The notes under the pieces were generated by a model, which was given only the letters and a program-made list of their open reading frames with translations, made no database searches and had not been told where the DNA came from. 64,000 bases of DNA from Cheiracanthium punctorium (taxonomy: Eukaryota; Arthropoda; Arachnida; Araneae; Cheiracanthiidae), in assembly GCA_038373885.1 (NCBI GenBank), contig JAWZYV010017538.1, positions 1,550,001-1,614,000 of the forward strand, read 5' to 3'. The position numbers and the translations under genes were made by a program. Below, one piece after another: positions 1-12,100 of the stretch; position 1 is the first letter of the stretch, and each line of letters starts with the position of its first letter.

Positions 1-2
1 GG

Positions 3-3000
3 TTTAATAAGCTAATATACAGATTAAAAGAAGATACTTGGCTGCATGAAAATTATAAGAATGTTATTTCAGAACAACTTAGGGAAGGGATTATAGAGGA
101 ATGTCAGGATGCTGAAATAAAATTGGAAAACTGTTACTATATGCCTCACTCTGCAGTTGTTAGAAAAAATAAAACCACAAGCAAAGTTAGAATTGTATAC
201 GATGCATCTTCCAAAGAAAATAAACAAAAATCCCTAAATGAATATTTACATCAAGGACCGAATTTAAACCCCAATTTATTGACTTTAATTTTAAAGTTTC
301 GAGAACATAAAATTGCATTTTCATCGGACATTGAGAAGGCATTTTTGCAGATTGCAGTTGCGCCTTCTGATAGAGATTATCTTCGTTTTCTCTGGACAGA
401 TAGAGATTTATTTGACACAAACAACATTAAAATTTTCCGATTCAGGAGGGTTCCGTTTGGAGTTACTTCAAGCCCTTTCCTCTTAGCTGCAACGATTAAA
501 CACCACATACAAAGATACAAAACAGAATTACCAACGATAGTTGAAATGTTAGACAAAAATTTATACGTTGATGATTTATTCTTTGGAGGTAAAGATGCCA
601 GTGAAGCGTACAATTTGTCAGTGAAGGCAGATAAACTATTAATGGATGCAGGAATGAAATTAAGAAAATGGAGAACAAATTCCAAAGATTTGAGCAAACT
701 CTGGTCTGAAAATAACATGGAGATCGAAGATAATGAAGAGCCATCTAAGGTGTTAGGAATAAAGTGGGATGACAAATTAGATGTTTTACAATTAGAGATT
801 AATCCCCTCTTAGACTCAATTAAGAATGCTAAAAACACAAAACGGTTCATTTTACAAACAGTAGCTAAAATCTTCGACCCATTGGGAATTTTATCGCCAT
901 ATACAATCAGAGTAAAATGTCTCCTTCAAGATATGTGGGAAAGAGGAACAAAATGGGATGAGAAACTTCCTCAAGAATTGCAAGAAAAGTGGGTCAGCTG
1001 GTACTCCGAAATTGAAGATATTAAAGATCTTTCTGTCGAAAGAAGATACTTTCCAGACGAAGTTCAAATGAATACGGATGCACTACAACTTCACGTGTTC
1101 TCAGACGCCAGTCCCAGGGCTTACGGCGCAATCGCGTACTTTAGGCAAAGGGATGCGAAGGGATTTAATACTACTTTTGTAATGTCAAAGGCGCGAGTCG
1201 CCCCATTGAAACGACTGACCGTACCCAGGTTGGAACTCCTAGGAGCAGTAATTGCAGCTAGAATTGCCAAATACCTTGAAGATATTTTCAAAATAGAGAA
1301 ATGCAACATCTATCTTTACACGGATTCGTCAATAGTTCTGCACTGGATTAAAGGCACTTCGAGAGAATGGAAACCATTTGTAGCTAACAGGGTCATCGAA
1401 ATAAAAACGAATTCTGATCCACAGAACTGGAACTACTGTAAAGGAAAAGAAAACCCAGCAGATTTGCTCACAAGAGGTGAATCAGTTCAAAGATTGAAGA
1501 ACAGTAACAGGTGGTTCAGAGGACCAGACTGGTTGACATTATCGGAAGAACTTTGGCCATCAAGCATAGCAGATAAAGTAACATCAGAAGAAGTGCTAGC
1601 AGAAAAGAAAACGGTCAAAATAGAAACCTGCCATCAGTTAGTCTGCAACACCATCCCTAATAATGACCCAATCCTAAATATTGAAAACTACAGTAAACTG
1701 TCAAAGATGTATCGAATCACTGCTTGGATCAACAGATTTGTTTACAATGCGAGAAATGATACCAAAAAATCCGGTCCATTAACTGCAGATGAACTGCGTA
1801 TCGCTGAAATTTATTGGGTAAAACACACTCAGTCAATACATTTTAAAAGTGAGATTAACTCATTGAAAGAAGGAAATTCAGTTGACAAGTCATCATGTCT
1901 ATACAATTTAAATCCAATTTTAGATTCGAATGAAATTATAAGCTTAGGCGGAAGACTGCAAAACTCCGATCTGGAATTACACGAAAAACATCCATGGATA
2001 ATTCCCAGCAAGTCAAAATACACCGAATTACTAGTAATGAACGCTCATTTAAAGGTCTATCATTCGGGAGTAGCTGATACTTTGGCGGAAGCAAGAAGTA
2101 AATTTTGGATCCTTAGAGGAAGACAAGTAGTTAAATCTATCTTGAAAAAATGCTTAACTTGCAAACGATTTAAAATACGTCCTGGTACACAAGTGATTGC
2201 ACCTCTGCCAGCGGACAGGATCCAGAAATCCTTTCCATTCGAGATCACAGGAATCGATTTCGCTGGTCCCCTCTTTACAAGAGATGATAACAGGAAGCAT
2301 TATATATTACTGTGTACATGCGCAGTCACACGTGCAATTCACTTAGAATTAGTATCTAATTTGACCACCGAAACGTTCTTATTAGCTTTACGAAGATTCA
2401 TCGCCAGACGTGGATTGTGTTCAACTATCTACTCCGATAACGCGAAGACGTTTAAGAGATCAAACCTTGATTTAAAAGAGATATGGAATAACATCAATTC
2501 ATCGGAAGTAAGCGACTTTTTCGGAAAAACAGGCATAAATTGGAAATTTATAGTGGAAAGAGCTCCCTGGTGGGGCGGGTTCTGGGAGAGATTAGTAAGA
2601 TCAGTCAAAACAATCCTACGCAAAGTTATCGGAAAATCGTCCCTATCTGTCGCAGAACTAGAAACCATATTAACAGAGATAGAATCTATAATTAATTCTC
2701 GACCAATCACATATTTATATGAAGATCCTGCAGAACCATCACCATTGACGCCAGCTCATTTTTTAACAGGAAGACGAATAACGTCATTACCACCAGTAAA
2801 ACTGAATGAAAACCTCATGACAACCAGAAAGACATTAACTAAACGTTATAACTATCGACAAAGACTGTTGGATCATTACTGGGAAAGATGGAGAAAAGAA
2901 TACTTAATGAATTTAAAATCGGCCAATTGTGCACCTTCTGCTGCAGCATCACGAGACTTCAAAGAAGGTGATGTGGTACTTTTGGGAGACACTAAGCTAC

Positions 3001-3143
3001 CCAGAAACATGTGGAGCATGGGTAGAATCCTTGAAGTGTTTCCAGGTAGAGACGGAAAGGTGAGAGCATGCAGCGTAAAAATCAAATCAGGAACAATTAA
3101 AAGACCTGTACAGTTGCTGTTTCCATTAGAGCTAAGAGACTGA
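3..3143 (+). CDS. BEL/Pao retrotransposon pol polyprotein, 5' end outside window
   Basis: The frame is open from the left edge of the window to a TGA at 3141-3143, so the protein is cut at its N-terminus. Numbering from the TTG codon at 123, I see reverse transcriptase with SSDIEKAF (67-74), RVPFG (109-113) and YVDD (148-151). A Peptidase_A17-type region follows, with IFDPLGILSP (250-259). RNase H shows FSDAS (326-330), LYTDSS (398-403) and NPADLLTRG (444-452). An integrase HHCC-type finger has H642/H647 and C677/C680. The integrase core has D712, D772 and E822. The C-terminus from about 880 looks like the DUF5641 module typical of BEL/Pao integrases. No internal stop or frameshift is seen in over 1,000 codons, so this copy is young or recently active. 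Protease and gag would lie upstream of the window. It is a mobile-element gene, not a host gene. Confidence 0.95.
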   Translation, partial: FNKLIYRLKEDTWLHENYKNVISEQLREGIIEECQDAEIKLENCYYMPHSAVVRKNKTTSKVRIVYDASSKENKQKSLNEYLHQGPNLNPNLLTLILKFREHKIAFSSDIEKAFLQIAVAPSDRDYLRFLWTDRDLFDTNNIKIFRFRRVPFGVTSSPFLLAATIKHHIQRYKTELPTIVEMLDKNLYVDDLFFGGKDASEAYNLSVKADKLLMDAGMKLRKWRTNSKDLSKLWSENNMEIEDNEEPSKVLGIKWDDKLDVLQLEINPLLDSIKNAKNTKRFILQTVAKIFDPLGILSPYTIRVKCLLQDMWERGTKWDEKLPQELQEKWVSWYSEIEDIKDLSVERRYFPDEVQMNTDALQLHVFSDASPRAYGAIAYFRQRDAKGFNTTFVMSKARVAPLKRLTVPRLELLGAVIAARIAKYLEDIFKIEKCNIYLYTDSSIVLHWIKGTSREWKPFVANRVIEIKTNSDPQNWNYCKGKENPADLLTRGESVQRLKNSNRWFRGPDWLTLSEELWPSSIADKVTSEEVLAEKKTVKIETCHQLVCNTIPNNDPILNIENYSKLSKMYRITAWINRFVYNARNDTKKSGPLTADELRIAEIYWVKHTQSIHFKSEINSLKEGNSVDKSSCLYNLNPILDSNEIISLGGRLQNSDLELHEKHPWIIPSKSKYTELLVMNAHLKVYHSGVADTLAEARSKFWILRGRQVVKSILKKCLTCKRFKIRPGTQVIAPLPADRIQKSFPFEITGIDFAGPLFTRDDNRKHYILLCTCAVTRAIHLELVSNLTTETFLLALRRFIARRGLCSTIYSDNAKTFKRSNLDLKEIWNNINSSEVSDFFGKTGINWKFIVERAPWWGGFWERLVRSVKTILRKVIGKSSLSVAELETILTEIESIINSRPITYLYEDPAEPSPLTPAHFLTGRRITSLPPVKLNENLMTTRKTLTKRYNYRQRLLDHYWERWRKEYLMNLKSANCAPSAAASRDFKEGDVVLLGDTKLPRNMWSMGRILEVFPGRDGKVRACSVKIKSGTIKRPVQLLFPLELRD

Positions 3144-3299
3144 TTGAACTGCGAACTTTAATTGTGTTTTATATATATTTGAGTTTAATTTGTGTAACCA
3201 TTATTTCATTATTTGTATTTTAACTATTTTATTTCATATTTTTATTTTAACCTTTTTATTTAGTATTTAGATGAAATTTAATTTCATCGGGGGGGAAGA

Positions 3300-3538
3300 T
3301 GTAGAATCTTGTGACTTTCCCCCTGGAAGAGAAAATTTCTGCGCGATTGCAGCGCCACTAGTGAGTATGTTTACTTCAGTATGTTTCACTAGAGATAGAA
3401 CCAGATGTAATGACGGACAGGCATGTTCGACCGAATAACACGGCTAAACTTTTAAAACCTGTGTCATAAATGTACAAATGTAAATTAAGCATAATAAATC
3501 CAGAATGAATGCTTATGAACATTTATAGACAAATCACA
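3300..3538 (+). repeat. 3' LTR of the BEL/Pao element
   Basis: It begins TGT directly after the polypurine tract and can end ACA at 3538, giving the TGT...ACA inverted ends common in LTRs. It carries an AATAAA at about 3493. The length of about 240 bp is short but within the range for the group. The right boundary could be 3536, 3538 or 3542, because each ends CA and no second LTR copy is available for alignment. Confidence 0.65.
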
Positions 3539-4218
3539 GTCACTAAGGAAGTTTAGAAGGAATTACTCCAATAGGTGGTGCTTCTGCTTCCGCGAGCATA
3601 CAGCTTGGGAAAAGTAAACGGCTAATGTTTGAGTGCAGTGGGAAGGCCGGTCTTGGGGGGGGGGGGGGGGGGGGAGAGAGAGAAAATGTGCATTCTTCCT
3701 GGAATTCAATTCGTAGCTCGTACTGTATTCTTCTTGTCTGTGCAATGTGCTCTATTCTAATCTGATTCTTTGCGGTGCATCTTTCCACTTCCGCGAAAGG
3801 AATGTGTGGAGGATTGTGTCCGTGGCGCACAAGACGTTGCATGTTGATCAGATCAGCCCAAGAGAGGGTTGTTCAAATTATAGCGATTTCTTTTTTTAAA
3901 AATTTAATAGATTTTTTAAAGAATATTATGGATTTAGAATAAATAACTGCGCTTCAACAATGCTACTAATGAAAAAGCTGTAGACAATCACCTTTTTAAA
4001 TTATATATATATATATATATATATAAAATAATCTTTTGTTTAAGGTTTTCTTATGAGAGAGGAAAAGAAACTACAAGCTTATTTTAAATTAACAACCTTA
4101 ATTCTCAAAACCGTAGTTTAAACCTGGTCGTTAAAAAGCAAAAACAAACCTGCTCCGTTTAATTTTCTCGCACTCTTATTTTTTACTAAGATTTACTGCT
4201 GGGAAATGGTGCACGATA

Positions 4219-4250
<32 letters not shown>

Positions 4251-4914
4251 AATTAACAATAGAGAATGTCCAAGATGCACATGAGGAGTTTTAATGTTAA
4301 TAAATAATACTTTTAGTTTTCGTTGTTTACAAAATCAGGTGATTAAAGTTATTTAAATTTGTTATAATAGATAACTTTGTAAAAACAATTTATATATATA
4401 TATATATATATATATTAATCCATTCCTTAAATTATATTAGTTACACATAGATGAAGCAGGGATGCAGAAAGAAAAATATATCATTGGGGGGAAGGGGCAC
4501 AAAGTGGAAAATAGAAACTGGTGAAAAACTAATTTAAGAAGGTAAAAAGAATAATTACTCACAAAAAGGCTTTTTTCCTTTAGTCCTTTCTTTTTTCTCC
4601 CCCCCCCCCTCCGTTTCCCCTCTACCAAAAAAACGGAGACTCAGGGTGAGGGTGGGCATAATTTTTAATCTGCCAATTAAAACTAAACTATTTAACAGCT
4701 AAAACAATACTTCACTGTCAAAAATCTTTATTCACTAATTACCAAGGCAGCCAAAGGAAATACACTTTTAAGGAAAATGAACAAAATAATAATACACACG
4801 AACAGAACAAACGCGGGAATTAAGATAATGTCTTGAAAATAAATAAACAATAAACTTTGTAATTACTCACGGGACCTTTAACGAAGGTATACGTGATTTA
4901 CGTAGCATACGAAG
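3539..4914. other. Non-coding stretch with simple repeats
   Basis: No gene is recognised. It holds a G run of about 20 bases near 3655-3674 followed by (GA)n, (TA)n tracts at about 4004-4024, 4217-4250 and 4391-4414, and a C run near 4601. Short open frames here are low-complexity and look spurious. Confidence 0.6.
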
Positions 4915-5063
4915 CAGTAGCGTAGCCCGGATTTTATTTCGGGGGGGGGGGGCTGAGTATCAAATTTTAAGCTTAAGTCCAATGGTAAGCTAAATATCAA
5001 ATTGTAATCTAATTAAAGGGTCCCATTTCGGGGGGTCTGCAGCCCCCTCACGCTACGCCCCTG
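4915..5063. mobile_element. Small hAT-type MITE
   Basis: The ends are inverted: CAGTAGCGTAGC on the left and GCTACGCCCCTG on the right. G and C runs lie just inside each end. The flanking 8-mers are ATACGAAG (4907-4914) and ATACGGCG (5064-5071), 6 of 8 identical, as expected for an aged hAT target duplication. At 149 bp it has no coding capacity. Confidence 0.7.
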
Positions 5064-5959
5064 ATACGGCGCATACATACGACCATCCATGGACAGTAGA
5101 GCAATACAAGTTACTTCATCAGGAGCTAATAAGGTATACGCTTATTAGTTATTGATGAAGAAAGCATTCTTTTGTTGCTTTCGAAATGATGCGTATACCT
5201 TATTTGAAAGTCTTATGGGTAATAACGAAGTTTATTGGTTGATTTTATTCTAGTACTTTTGAGTGCTTTTTATTAATAGTGTCATGTTCAATAAAGCTGT
5301 GTGCTGTAAATGTCGATTCTTTCATGGGCGCCGCCAGAATTTTTTGCAAGGGTGGGCAAAATAAGTTGAAGTTAAGTATGAAGAATAATGGTTAAAATCA
5401 TTAAGTAAAATAAATGGTTTGCTTAGCGACATTAAAAAAGAAAAAAAAAAAAAAAAAAAAAAAAGAAGACCCAATTTAAGATTTTTATATGTATTCATAG
5501 TGTGAGATTTCCTTATGCAATTGCCCATGGATTCTTTTGCACCATAGAACCGCTTTAAAAAGAGCCCCACTGGAATCAGGGGCGGCTCGACACAGCAAGC
5601 AAGCATTGGGGCACCTTTTCGAAATCAAAAGCTGGAAAAAAGTATAAAAGGGGCACCTATTCACGTTTCCAGGGGGCGACATGCACTGTAGGGCTGCCTC
5701 TGACTGGAATGCTGTTCAAGAGTTTAATTTCAAATGAAAGACCTGTTAAGTTAGCTTTCCTCTCGTGCAACACGGATGAACAAAATGGAGTTAAGATTCT
5801 TGAAAGAGTGCAACATGACGCCTCGTAGGCTGCTGTAGATGTTCCTATTGACAAGGCAGAAGCAAAAGAAAAAAGCAATACATCCATGGCTTGGCAATTG
5901 AAAAAAACAATACATCCATGGAAATGCATGTATCCTGTAATAGAACATAAATGCTGCCC
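5064..5959. other. Non-coding, repeat-derived stretch
   Basis: No gene is seen. A 12-bp inverted pair (AAGGTATACGC near 5130 and GCGTATACCTT near 5190) and an A run at about 5436-5464 stand out. CAGGGGCGGCTC near 5577 resembles hAT-type MITE ends, but I could not pair it with a second end. Confidence 0.4.
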
Positions 5960-6130
5960 CATACCTGCCAACCTTCAATTTTTGAAAATCTTACAATACC
6001 ACGGTGTCACGCAGTAACGCAATAAATATGCCTACTAAAGATAAAATGTAATCAAACAATTTTTAAAATTACTATTCAGATTTAGTACACTATTTTTAAT
6101 ACATATGCACATATAGGAAAGGAGGGGCAT

Positions 6131-6631
6131 TTATTTGGTATCTTTAGAGTACAAATGTTCATAAGTAGTTGATTTGGCTGCTTTTAAAAAATCCTTATCA
6201 AAGTCTTCCTCATAGCAATGGCCTTTGAGTTTACTTTTTGCAATTAAAATGTCTTCCAAAGTTTCATTAGACAAAAAACTATGAAATAGTGTTCTATTTT
6301 TCTTAACACTGCTAAACAAACGTTCACAAGCAGCATTACTGTGTGGTATAGTCAATATGCTTAGCATAACATTCGATCATATTTAAATTTCCCACTAGCA
6401 GCTGTTAATTTTCTCAATCTCAATTTTTAGCCCATTTTTTGTCCATTCTTTCTTCTGATTGAACTTCCTCGGGCAAATTATCAATTTGCAAAATTGAGAT
6501 TGAAGCTCATCCCTGATTTCATCTACTGGCTTGCAAACATCATTTCCACATACTTCATGTGAGTACATATTTGGAAATAAATTTAAAAAATAAACTATAT
6601 CTGAAAATGATTTGGCCTCACCATGGCACAA
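6131..6631 (-). pseudogene. hAT transposase C-terminal remnant
   Basis: Two minus-strand pieces lie in one frame, separated by stops near 6368-6397. The downstream piece carries the hAT dimerisation signature IPHSNAACERLFSSV, then KKNRT and a run typical of the end of these proteins. The upstream piece (6395 to about 6614) contains VDEIRDELQSQF, which fits the stretch preceding that domain. The first residues of the upstream open frame come from the inserted SINE, not from the transposase; hAT-like coding resumes on the far side of the SINE. The catalytic RNase H-like core is not visible. This is a dead, truncated gene. Confidence 0.8.
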
Positions 6632-6844
6632 GTGGTTCTGCCACTGAAAATGGTAGATGGCTGAAGTGTGAAGGTCCCGGGTTCGGGTCGCATCGCGCGG
6701 CTGTCGATCCGGAGTTTTGGTAAGTTTTCTCCAGATGTAACGTGAATACGCGTTAGAACCCCTTAGAAAGTCGTCCTACCAAGGCACCCCCCCCTGGCTG
6801 ATCGCCCTAGTGTAGCGTTGCCATAATCACACACAACAACAAAA
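6615..6844 (+). mobile_element. tRNA-derived SINE, copy 1
   Basis: Length 230 bp, flanked by CTGAAAATGATTTG (6601-6614) and CTGAAAATTATTTG (6845-6858), a 14-bp target duplication with one mismatch. The head has pol III box-like sequences: TGGCACAAGTGG as an A-box-like stretch and GGTTCGGGTCG as a B box. The body contains a CGGAGTTTT segment and TTAGAACCCCTTAGAAA, shared with copies at 18064-18292 and 58739-59418. The 3' end is CA-rich (ACACACAACAACAAAA). It lies within the hAT transposase remnant. Confidence 0.85.
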
Positions 6845-6983
6845 CTGAAAATTATTTGTCTGCAAGATTATTTATGTTTGATACTTAGCAATATTGTTCA
6901 TGTTTGATACGCAATTTTGATGTCGGTCCTATACACGGAGCAAAAAGCAAAATTGCATCCCCTTCGCGAATTTGACGATACAA

Positions 6984-8429
6984 CAGTGATGCCAATGTTT
7001 CTGGACAAGTTTCCCCTGTTTCGAGCCTCAAAAGTCCCTGTTTTCCCGTGTTTCAAGAAACCCAATGAACGATTGTGGCGCCATCTAGTGTTCTCATAGA
7101 TAACTAACTTATTATTTTATATTGTACATTAATAGGTATTATATATATATATATATATAATCTATATTAGATGTAATATTATAATATAAAATATAGTAAT
7201 ACTTTAATATTAATATACATATATATTATTTTAGTGGCGAACTTTTCCTTTCTCACACGTGCCCCCCTGTGTCTCCCCCACCGATACTGCGTCTATAGTT
7301 CATATGTATTATGCGCTTATAACAATATCTAATAATCGATTCCACATACGTGTGTAGTGTATAGTGTACTTCAGTGTATAGTCTAATTCTTCTTTTAAGA
7401 GTAGGGGGGCTGTAACCAGTAGCGGATCCAGGGGAGGGGCTAGGGGGCTTCAGCCCCCCCCAAAAGAGATTGCTCAAGGGTAACATTCTGCATTATTATA
7501 CACTTTAAATAGCTAAAATGATCATATTTTATTACTCAGCCCCTCCCAAAAGCCTAATACATAGGTTTAGATTAAAATTTTGATTTATAGTACATTTTAA
7601 TTGGGTGAAATAAGCTTTTTAAAAAATTTAGCCCCTCCCCAAAAAAAATTCTGGATCCGCCACTGGCTGTAACCCCCTAACTCTTGCGTACGCCACTGCG
7701 TATAATATTCGGATATCTCAGTTTTATGTGGCTAGGCTTATGTGATCTTGATCAGATGCAGGGTGAAAAACTCTACGCGACCAGGTCAGGATTTTTTACT
7801 TTCCAAGGAGAGAAAAAAAAAAAGAATTGGGTTTATCTACTAGTTTTATCGTCTGACGTGCAACAGAATTTCTCACACTAGAGACAAAGAAAACTATGTT
7901 TAGCATAGCTCTTTATCTCTAAAGGCTGAGATTCATGTCTTTGGAAAACTAAGCATGGGGTCTGTAGGAAGGAGCAAGGGTGATCTCGAAAATTGCAAAC
8001 AATGGCATTGCAGGGGCAAATGGACACCCAGTCCCAGCCCATCATTCTTCGGTCCCTTCAAACTTCAAAGCTATCTGCGAGTTTTCCGCGGTGAGTCCTT
8101 TCTTCCACCATACTACAAACCTATAGTAAAACCAGATGTGAAATCTAGCCCCCTACGAACAGACATCCCACCTTCTGCCACTAGATTGGATCATCCATCT
8201 AGGTGTCATATTAACCAACAGAATTCGCGTATTCCTGGAAATATTTTTTTTTCCCTATTCCACATAAATTTATCTAAAAATTCCCCTCTGGAAGGGAAAA
8301 TTTCCTCAATCTGGCAAAATCTGAAAAAGTCCCTAGAATATGGCCAATTTCAAGAAAAACTCCCTTTTCCCCTGAAGGCCAATTTTCCGCCAAAAAGTCC
8401 CTATTTTTCCCCTGACATTGGCATCACTG
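6984..8429. mobile_element. Non-autonomous hAT element, 1.45 kb
   Basis: The ends are CAGTGATGCCAATGT and ACATTGGCATCACTG, a 15-bp inverted repeat. Both sides carry a perfect 8-bp duplication, CGATACAA (6976-6983 and 8430-8437). That signature is diagnostic for hAT. I see no transposase inside. The open frame at 7955-8512 runs past the right end and has no recognisable domain. A smaller MITE sits inside at 7417-7665, along with (TA)n tracts near 7140. Confidence 0.9.
7417..7665. mobile_element. hAT MITE, 249 bp, nested
   Basis: The terminal inverted repeats are CAGTAGCGGATCCAG and CTGGATCCGCCACTG, with one mismatch. The target duplication GCTGTAAC is perfect (7409-7416 and 7666-7673). The subterminal ends are C/G rich. 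It is younger than its host element at 6984-8429. Confidence 0.93.
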
Positions 8430-9125
8430 CGATACAAGGATATTCCTTTGTAAAAGAATCAAGGAAAACTTTATTATATTGTTTATGTTTAATTTTCGAC
8501 ATTTCAAATTAATATTTCACAACTTCAAACTACACTGGACAATTTCATCAACACGTGTTTGTGATTGAAAGTTGTTCTTGCGCTTGCGATGGGAGCCAAG
8601 CGGTATTGGGAGGAAGATATTTCTAAACGAATGCGCATCCACCTCCGTGCATGCGCAGCAACAAACTTTGCCAAAGCATGGACACTCGGCATATCGATTA
8701 CGAACGCTCCCATCCCACTTCTCCTAACACGTCACAAGCCAAGCCGCGGGTGGGAGGGAGAAAAAAAAATCTGTGAGCCAATCATAGCTTTTGCAGCATC
8801 GGCATTATTTTCCCTCTGGGGTTAACAGTAACACAGCGTATCAGTGGAAGAAGCATAAAAGGCAGAAAAAGTAAGGGAGGGGGGAGTTAGCGTAAATATG
8901 GGAAATAAAACGATCTAGTGTTTTTACGTTCGACGTAACGTCAATTGGTGATTTAAATTTTAAAATACTCCACAAAACCACTAAATTTTGAAACATAGTA
9001 AATAAAATCACATTAGCCTAAACTTTGCCAAAAAATCGTACAATTTTGCCTTGCGGCCGTATAACCGTACAACTAAGCTAAAATCCGTACATTGTACGGC
9101 CAAACCGTACAAGTTGGCAGGTATG

Positions 9126-12100
9126 CATTTCATACATTGTGGCTAGGAGTTTCTGTTCTATTTTCTATCGCTAGGAACAATTAACAGTTACCGTAATGCA
9201 TTTCGAGGTAACCCTGATTTTGAACAACCAAAATGGTATTCAATTTATATTCCGATTGAGAGAGACCATGATGCGGCCGCTTGTAGGGTCCAGAAGCAGG
9301 GTGGGCCCAGCACTCGTAGGCCCACCCGTAGCTACGGGCCTGGGTTAAATAATTATTAACTGTTTACTTGAAAAATACTTAAAACAAAAAACATTTTTGT
9401 GTAACAATAAATGCAATCAAAAATGAAAACAAAAGCATGCAACTGCAGATATTTATCAGTGGCTTTCTTAGTCAAAAAACACTCCGATACAAAAAAAAGC
9501 TCTCCCGTTCCCAACAAATCAGAGAAACCATGCATCAGCCGTGCTCCGCGCGTGGTTTCCGTACCTGAAATTCATCTAAACTATTTCCAGTACGGAGACC
9601 ACCGGAAATAGTTCTGTACTATTTCCGGTAACGAACTAGATAGTTCATAACAAACTACGTAGTTCATTATTAAATCTCCATAGTTCATATGAACTATTTC
9701 GAAGAACTAGTTCACTAAAATGAACTAGATTGCCCATCACTAGTCTGTGATCAGACATGCCGAAAAAAATTCATGATGTTTTTCAGCATATGCAGTGCTC
9801 ATTCATAAACTATAGAAGATACGCAAATTTCGATAACATTTTTGGAATCCGCGTAAAAAGTTCCTTCTAGAAACAAATTTGCACTTCAGTAACTTTTACA
9901 GGTAAGGAGTTGAGAAAAAAGTTTGCGCATCTTGCAGAAAACTTAAAAATTTGCATAATTAATTTCTCGGTAATTAATTATCGTAGAACCTTTAAAATTG
10001 AGATTTGTTGATGTCTTAGCTTACAAATCATCTATATAAAATTTGAGGAAAATCTAAGTTGGTGGGGTGAACTTTCTCCAGTTTTGTGTTTGATTTGACG
10101 TGGAATGTCCCGTATGCAAGATCCTTAAAAAAGAAAATAGGTTTTCCAGGTTTCTGAACCCCCCCCAACTATCCCATGGGGGTTTAAATAGAAACTAAAA
10201 AATATTTTTATGCATTTGTTATATTTTAAAGCAAGATTTTCAAGGTTAACACACCTTTGTGATATGAAGCAAATGTGAAAAACAATGTTTCGGCCCCTTA
10301 ACCCCCTGTTTGTGTGAGAATTCTAAGATAACCTGAAAACTTAAGTACCCTATACTTTTTTTCATATAGGAAAGATGCCATTGGCTTACCAGACTGAAAT
10401 CTCCTTAAAAACCCCTGCACTTCTGCTGCCACTGAAATAAAGAAACCTCATTTTGCTTCTATAAGCTCATTGCACAGTAACACTGATTTTACTATTTCAT
10501 AAGTTTTTGGGTAGGTAATACAGCATTTGTAGCCTCTGCCTCTCTAACAAAGACTCAAATTTTGGTAAACTATCTAAAGCCCTTTGGGCAAAATCGAAAC
10601 TTTCTAGCCACCGAACAGAGCAAAATTTTAGTTTTGGTTGTCAAACATACATAACCAGCATGTCTAGCTGGAAAGTCTTTAAATCTAAAGACGGCATACA
10701 ATAACATTTTTTAGATCCCAGGATGTACTTTTATGTCCTGTTTTAAAAGAGCAATGATAAATGTGAAGACCAGAAGATCCAATATCTAGAAGAGATTTAG
10801 ACCCACAGCTCTCTTCAAATTGTTTTGCAGAAATGAAGGATATTTATGACTAATAAAGAATTCATGGACAACTATTAAATTCTTGTGATATAACACCGTG
10901 TGATTTCTTTGGGGATATGTTAAGTCAAATTTATGCTGATAATCCAATAACAATTGCACAATTAAAACAACAATCCTAAATTTCAGTGTCTTAGGATTTC
11001 AAGGAAAAATTTTTATAAAATCTTTTAATGCAGTAAATTTAGAAGAGGAAGCTCAGAAGAAAAGATTTGATGCACGTTCAAAAAATCAAAACAGAAGTGA
11101 TTGACTTTAACAAAAAAGATTCAATAAGGTGCTTTCTTTTTTTTTTAAAATCTCGGGTATACATAGCATGTTTTTGCACAACGAATGGGCTCGGGCTGTC
11201 TTTGCTTTTGTGTGAGATTCCATTCTTATTTTTCTAATGAAAACATGAAGATTTTTATGCCCTATGAAGATAAAGGGCCTAGCTGCCACATGCACAGAGT
11301 TATTGGGGGAGGGGGATCAAACCAAATATCAATCAAAAATCTGAGTTATATTAGATAATTATGTGCAGAAGAGAATTGTGTAGTGCATTGTTTTATGAAA
11401 GAGAGACAGAGGTATTTACCATTCAGCTTTGCTGATTGGGCAAAAGCATGTTTTTTTTGCCCAGAAATCACATAAAAAGGTTAAAATCCTTAAAAAAAAA
11501 CCTCATGAATGCTCAGTGACTTGTTTCAAACAAATTTGTAGAGTATCATTTTCCCAGATGGAGCTATGAGGGAAAAAAAAAAAAAAAAAAAAAAAACCAA
11601 ATTTAAAGAACAATTAAAATTTTTAAAATCATTTTTAATTTCAGTTCCCAATTTCTTAAATCATGTGCATCTTATGTAACAAAAGTAATTAAATTATTTT
11701 TTAACTTGTCGTTTATTAATGAAAGTTAATAAATGCAAATTTCTTCTTTAACTCATTAATTTTACTTGTGAAAATATTTAATAAATTCAGAGCAAAATCC
11801 AAATTGCTGGAGGTACTTTAAAAACAATCTTTTCTAATATCCAGTACCTAACAAAACTATTGACTTCAATAGAATGGTAATGTAGTGGTATATAAAACGT
11901 TAAAATAGTTGCAATTTTCTCATTTATATTTCAACATGAAAAATGTAACAGGAACCAAAATTTTGCTGTAAATTGTCCCATAAGTAATACATGAATACTG
12001 TAGATTGACCCATATATGAATTTAAAATAACCAGACACACACACACACACACACAAAAAGGGGGGGGGTCACTTTTATTTATCAAGGCAAGTGTATTATT

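Larger units (their letters stand above)
1..3538 (+). mobile_element. BEL/Pao LTR retrotransposon, 3' part
   Basis: The pol frame is followed by about 150 bp of AT-rich spacer, then a purine-rich tract (3289-3299, seven or more G then GAAGA) and a sequence opening TGTAGAATC. That order is the usual one for pol, polypurine tract and 3' LTR. The 5' LTR, primer binding site and gag are left of the window, so neither the target duplication nor LTR age can be read here. Confidence 0.85.
5960..9125 (-). mobile_element. Candidate hAT element, degraded and nested
   Basis: CATACCTGCCAAC at 5960-5972 is mirrored by GTTGGCAGGTATG at 9113-9125, a perfect 13-bp inverted repeat. A hAT transposase remnant lies inside in the expected orientation. 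The related element at 34873-36316 has nearly the same ends (CAGACTTGCCAAC). I found no matching target duplication, so the two ends might belong to different copies. Inside are a SINE and a 1.45-kb MITE that itself contains another MITE. Confidence 0.4.

Noticed and set aside
7955..8512. 185-codon open frame as a gene
   Set aside because: It overlaps the right end of a MITE defined by a perfect 8-bp duplication and has no recognisable domain.
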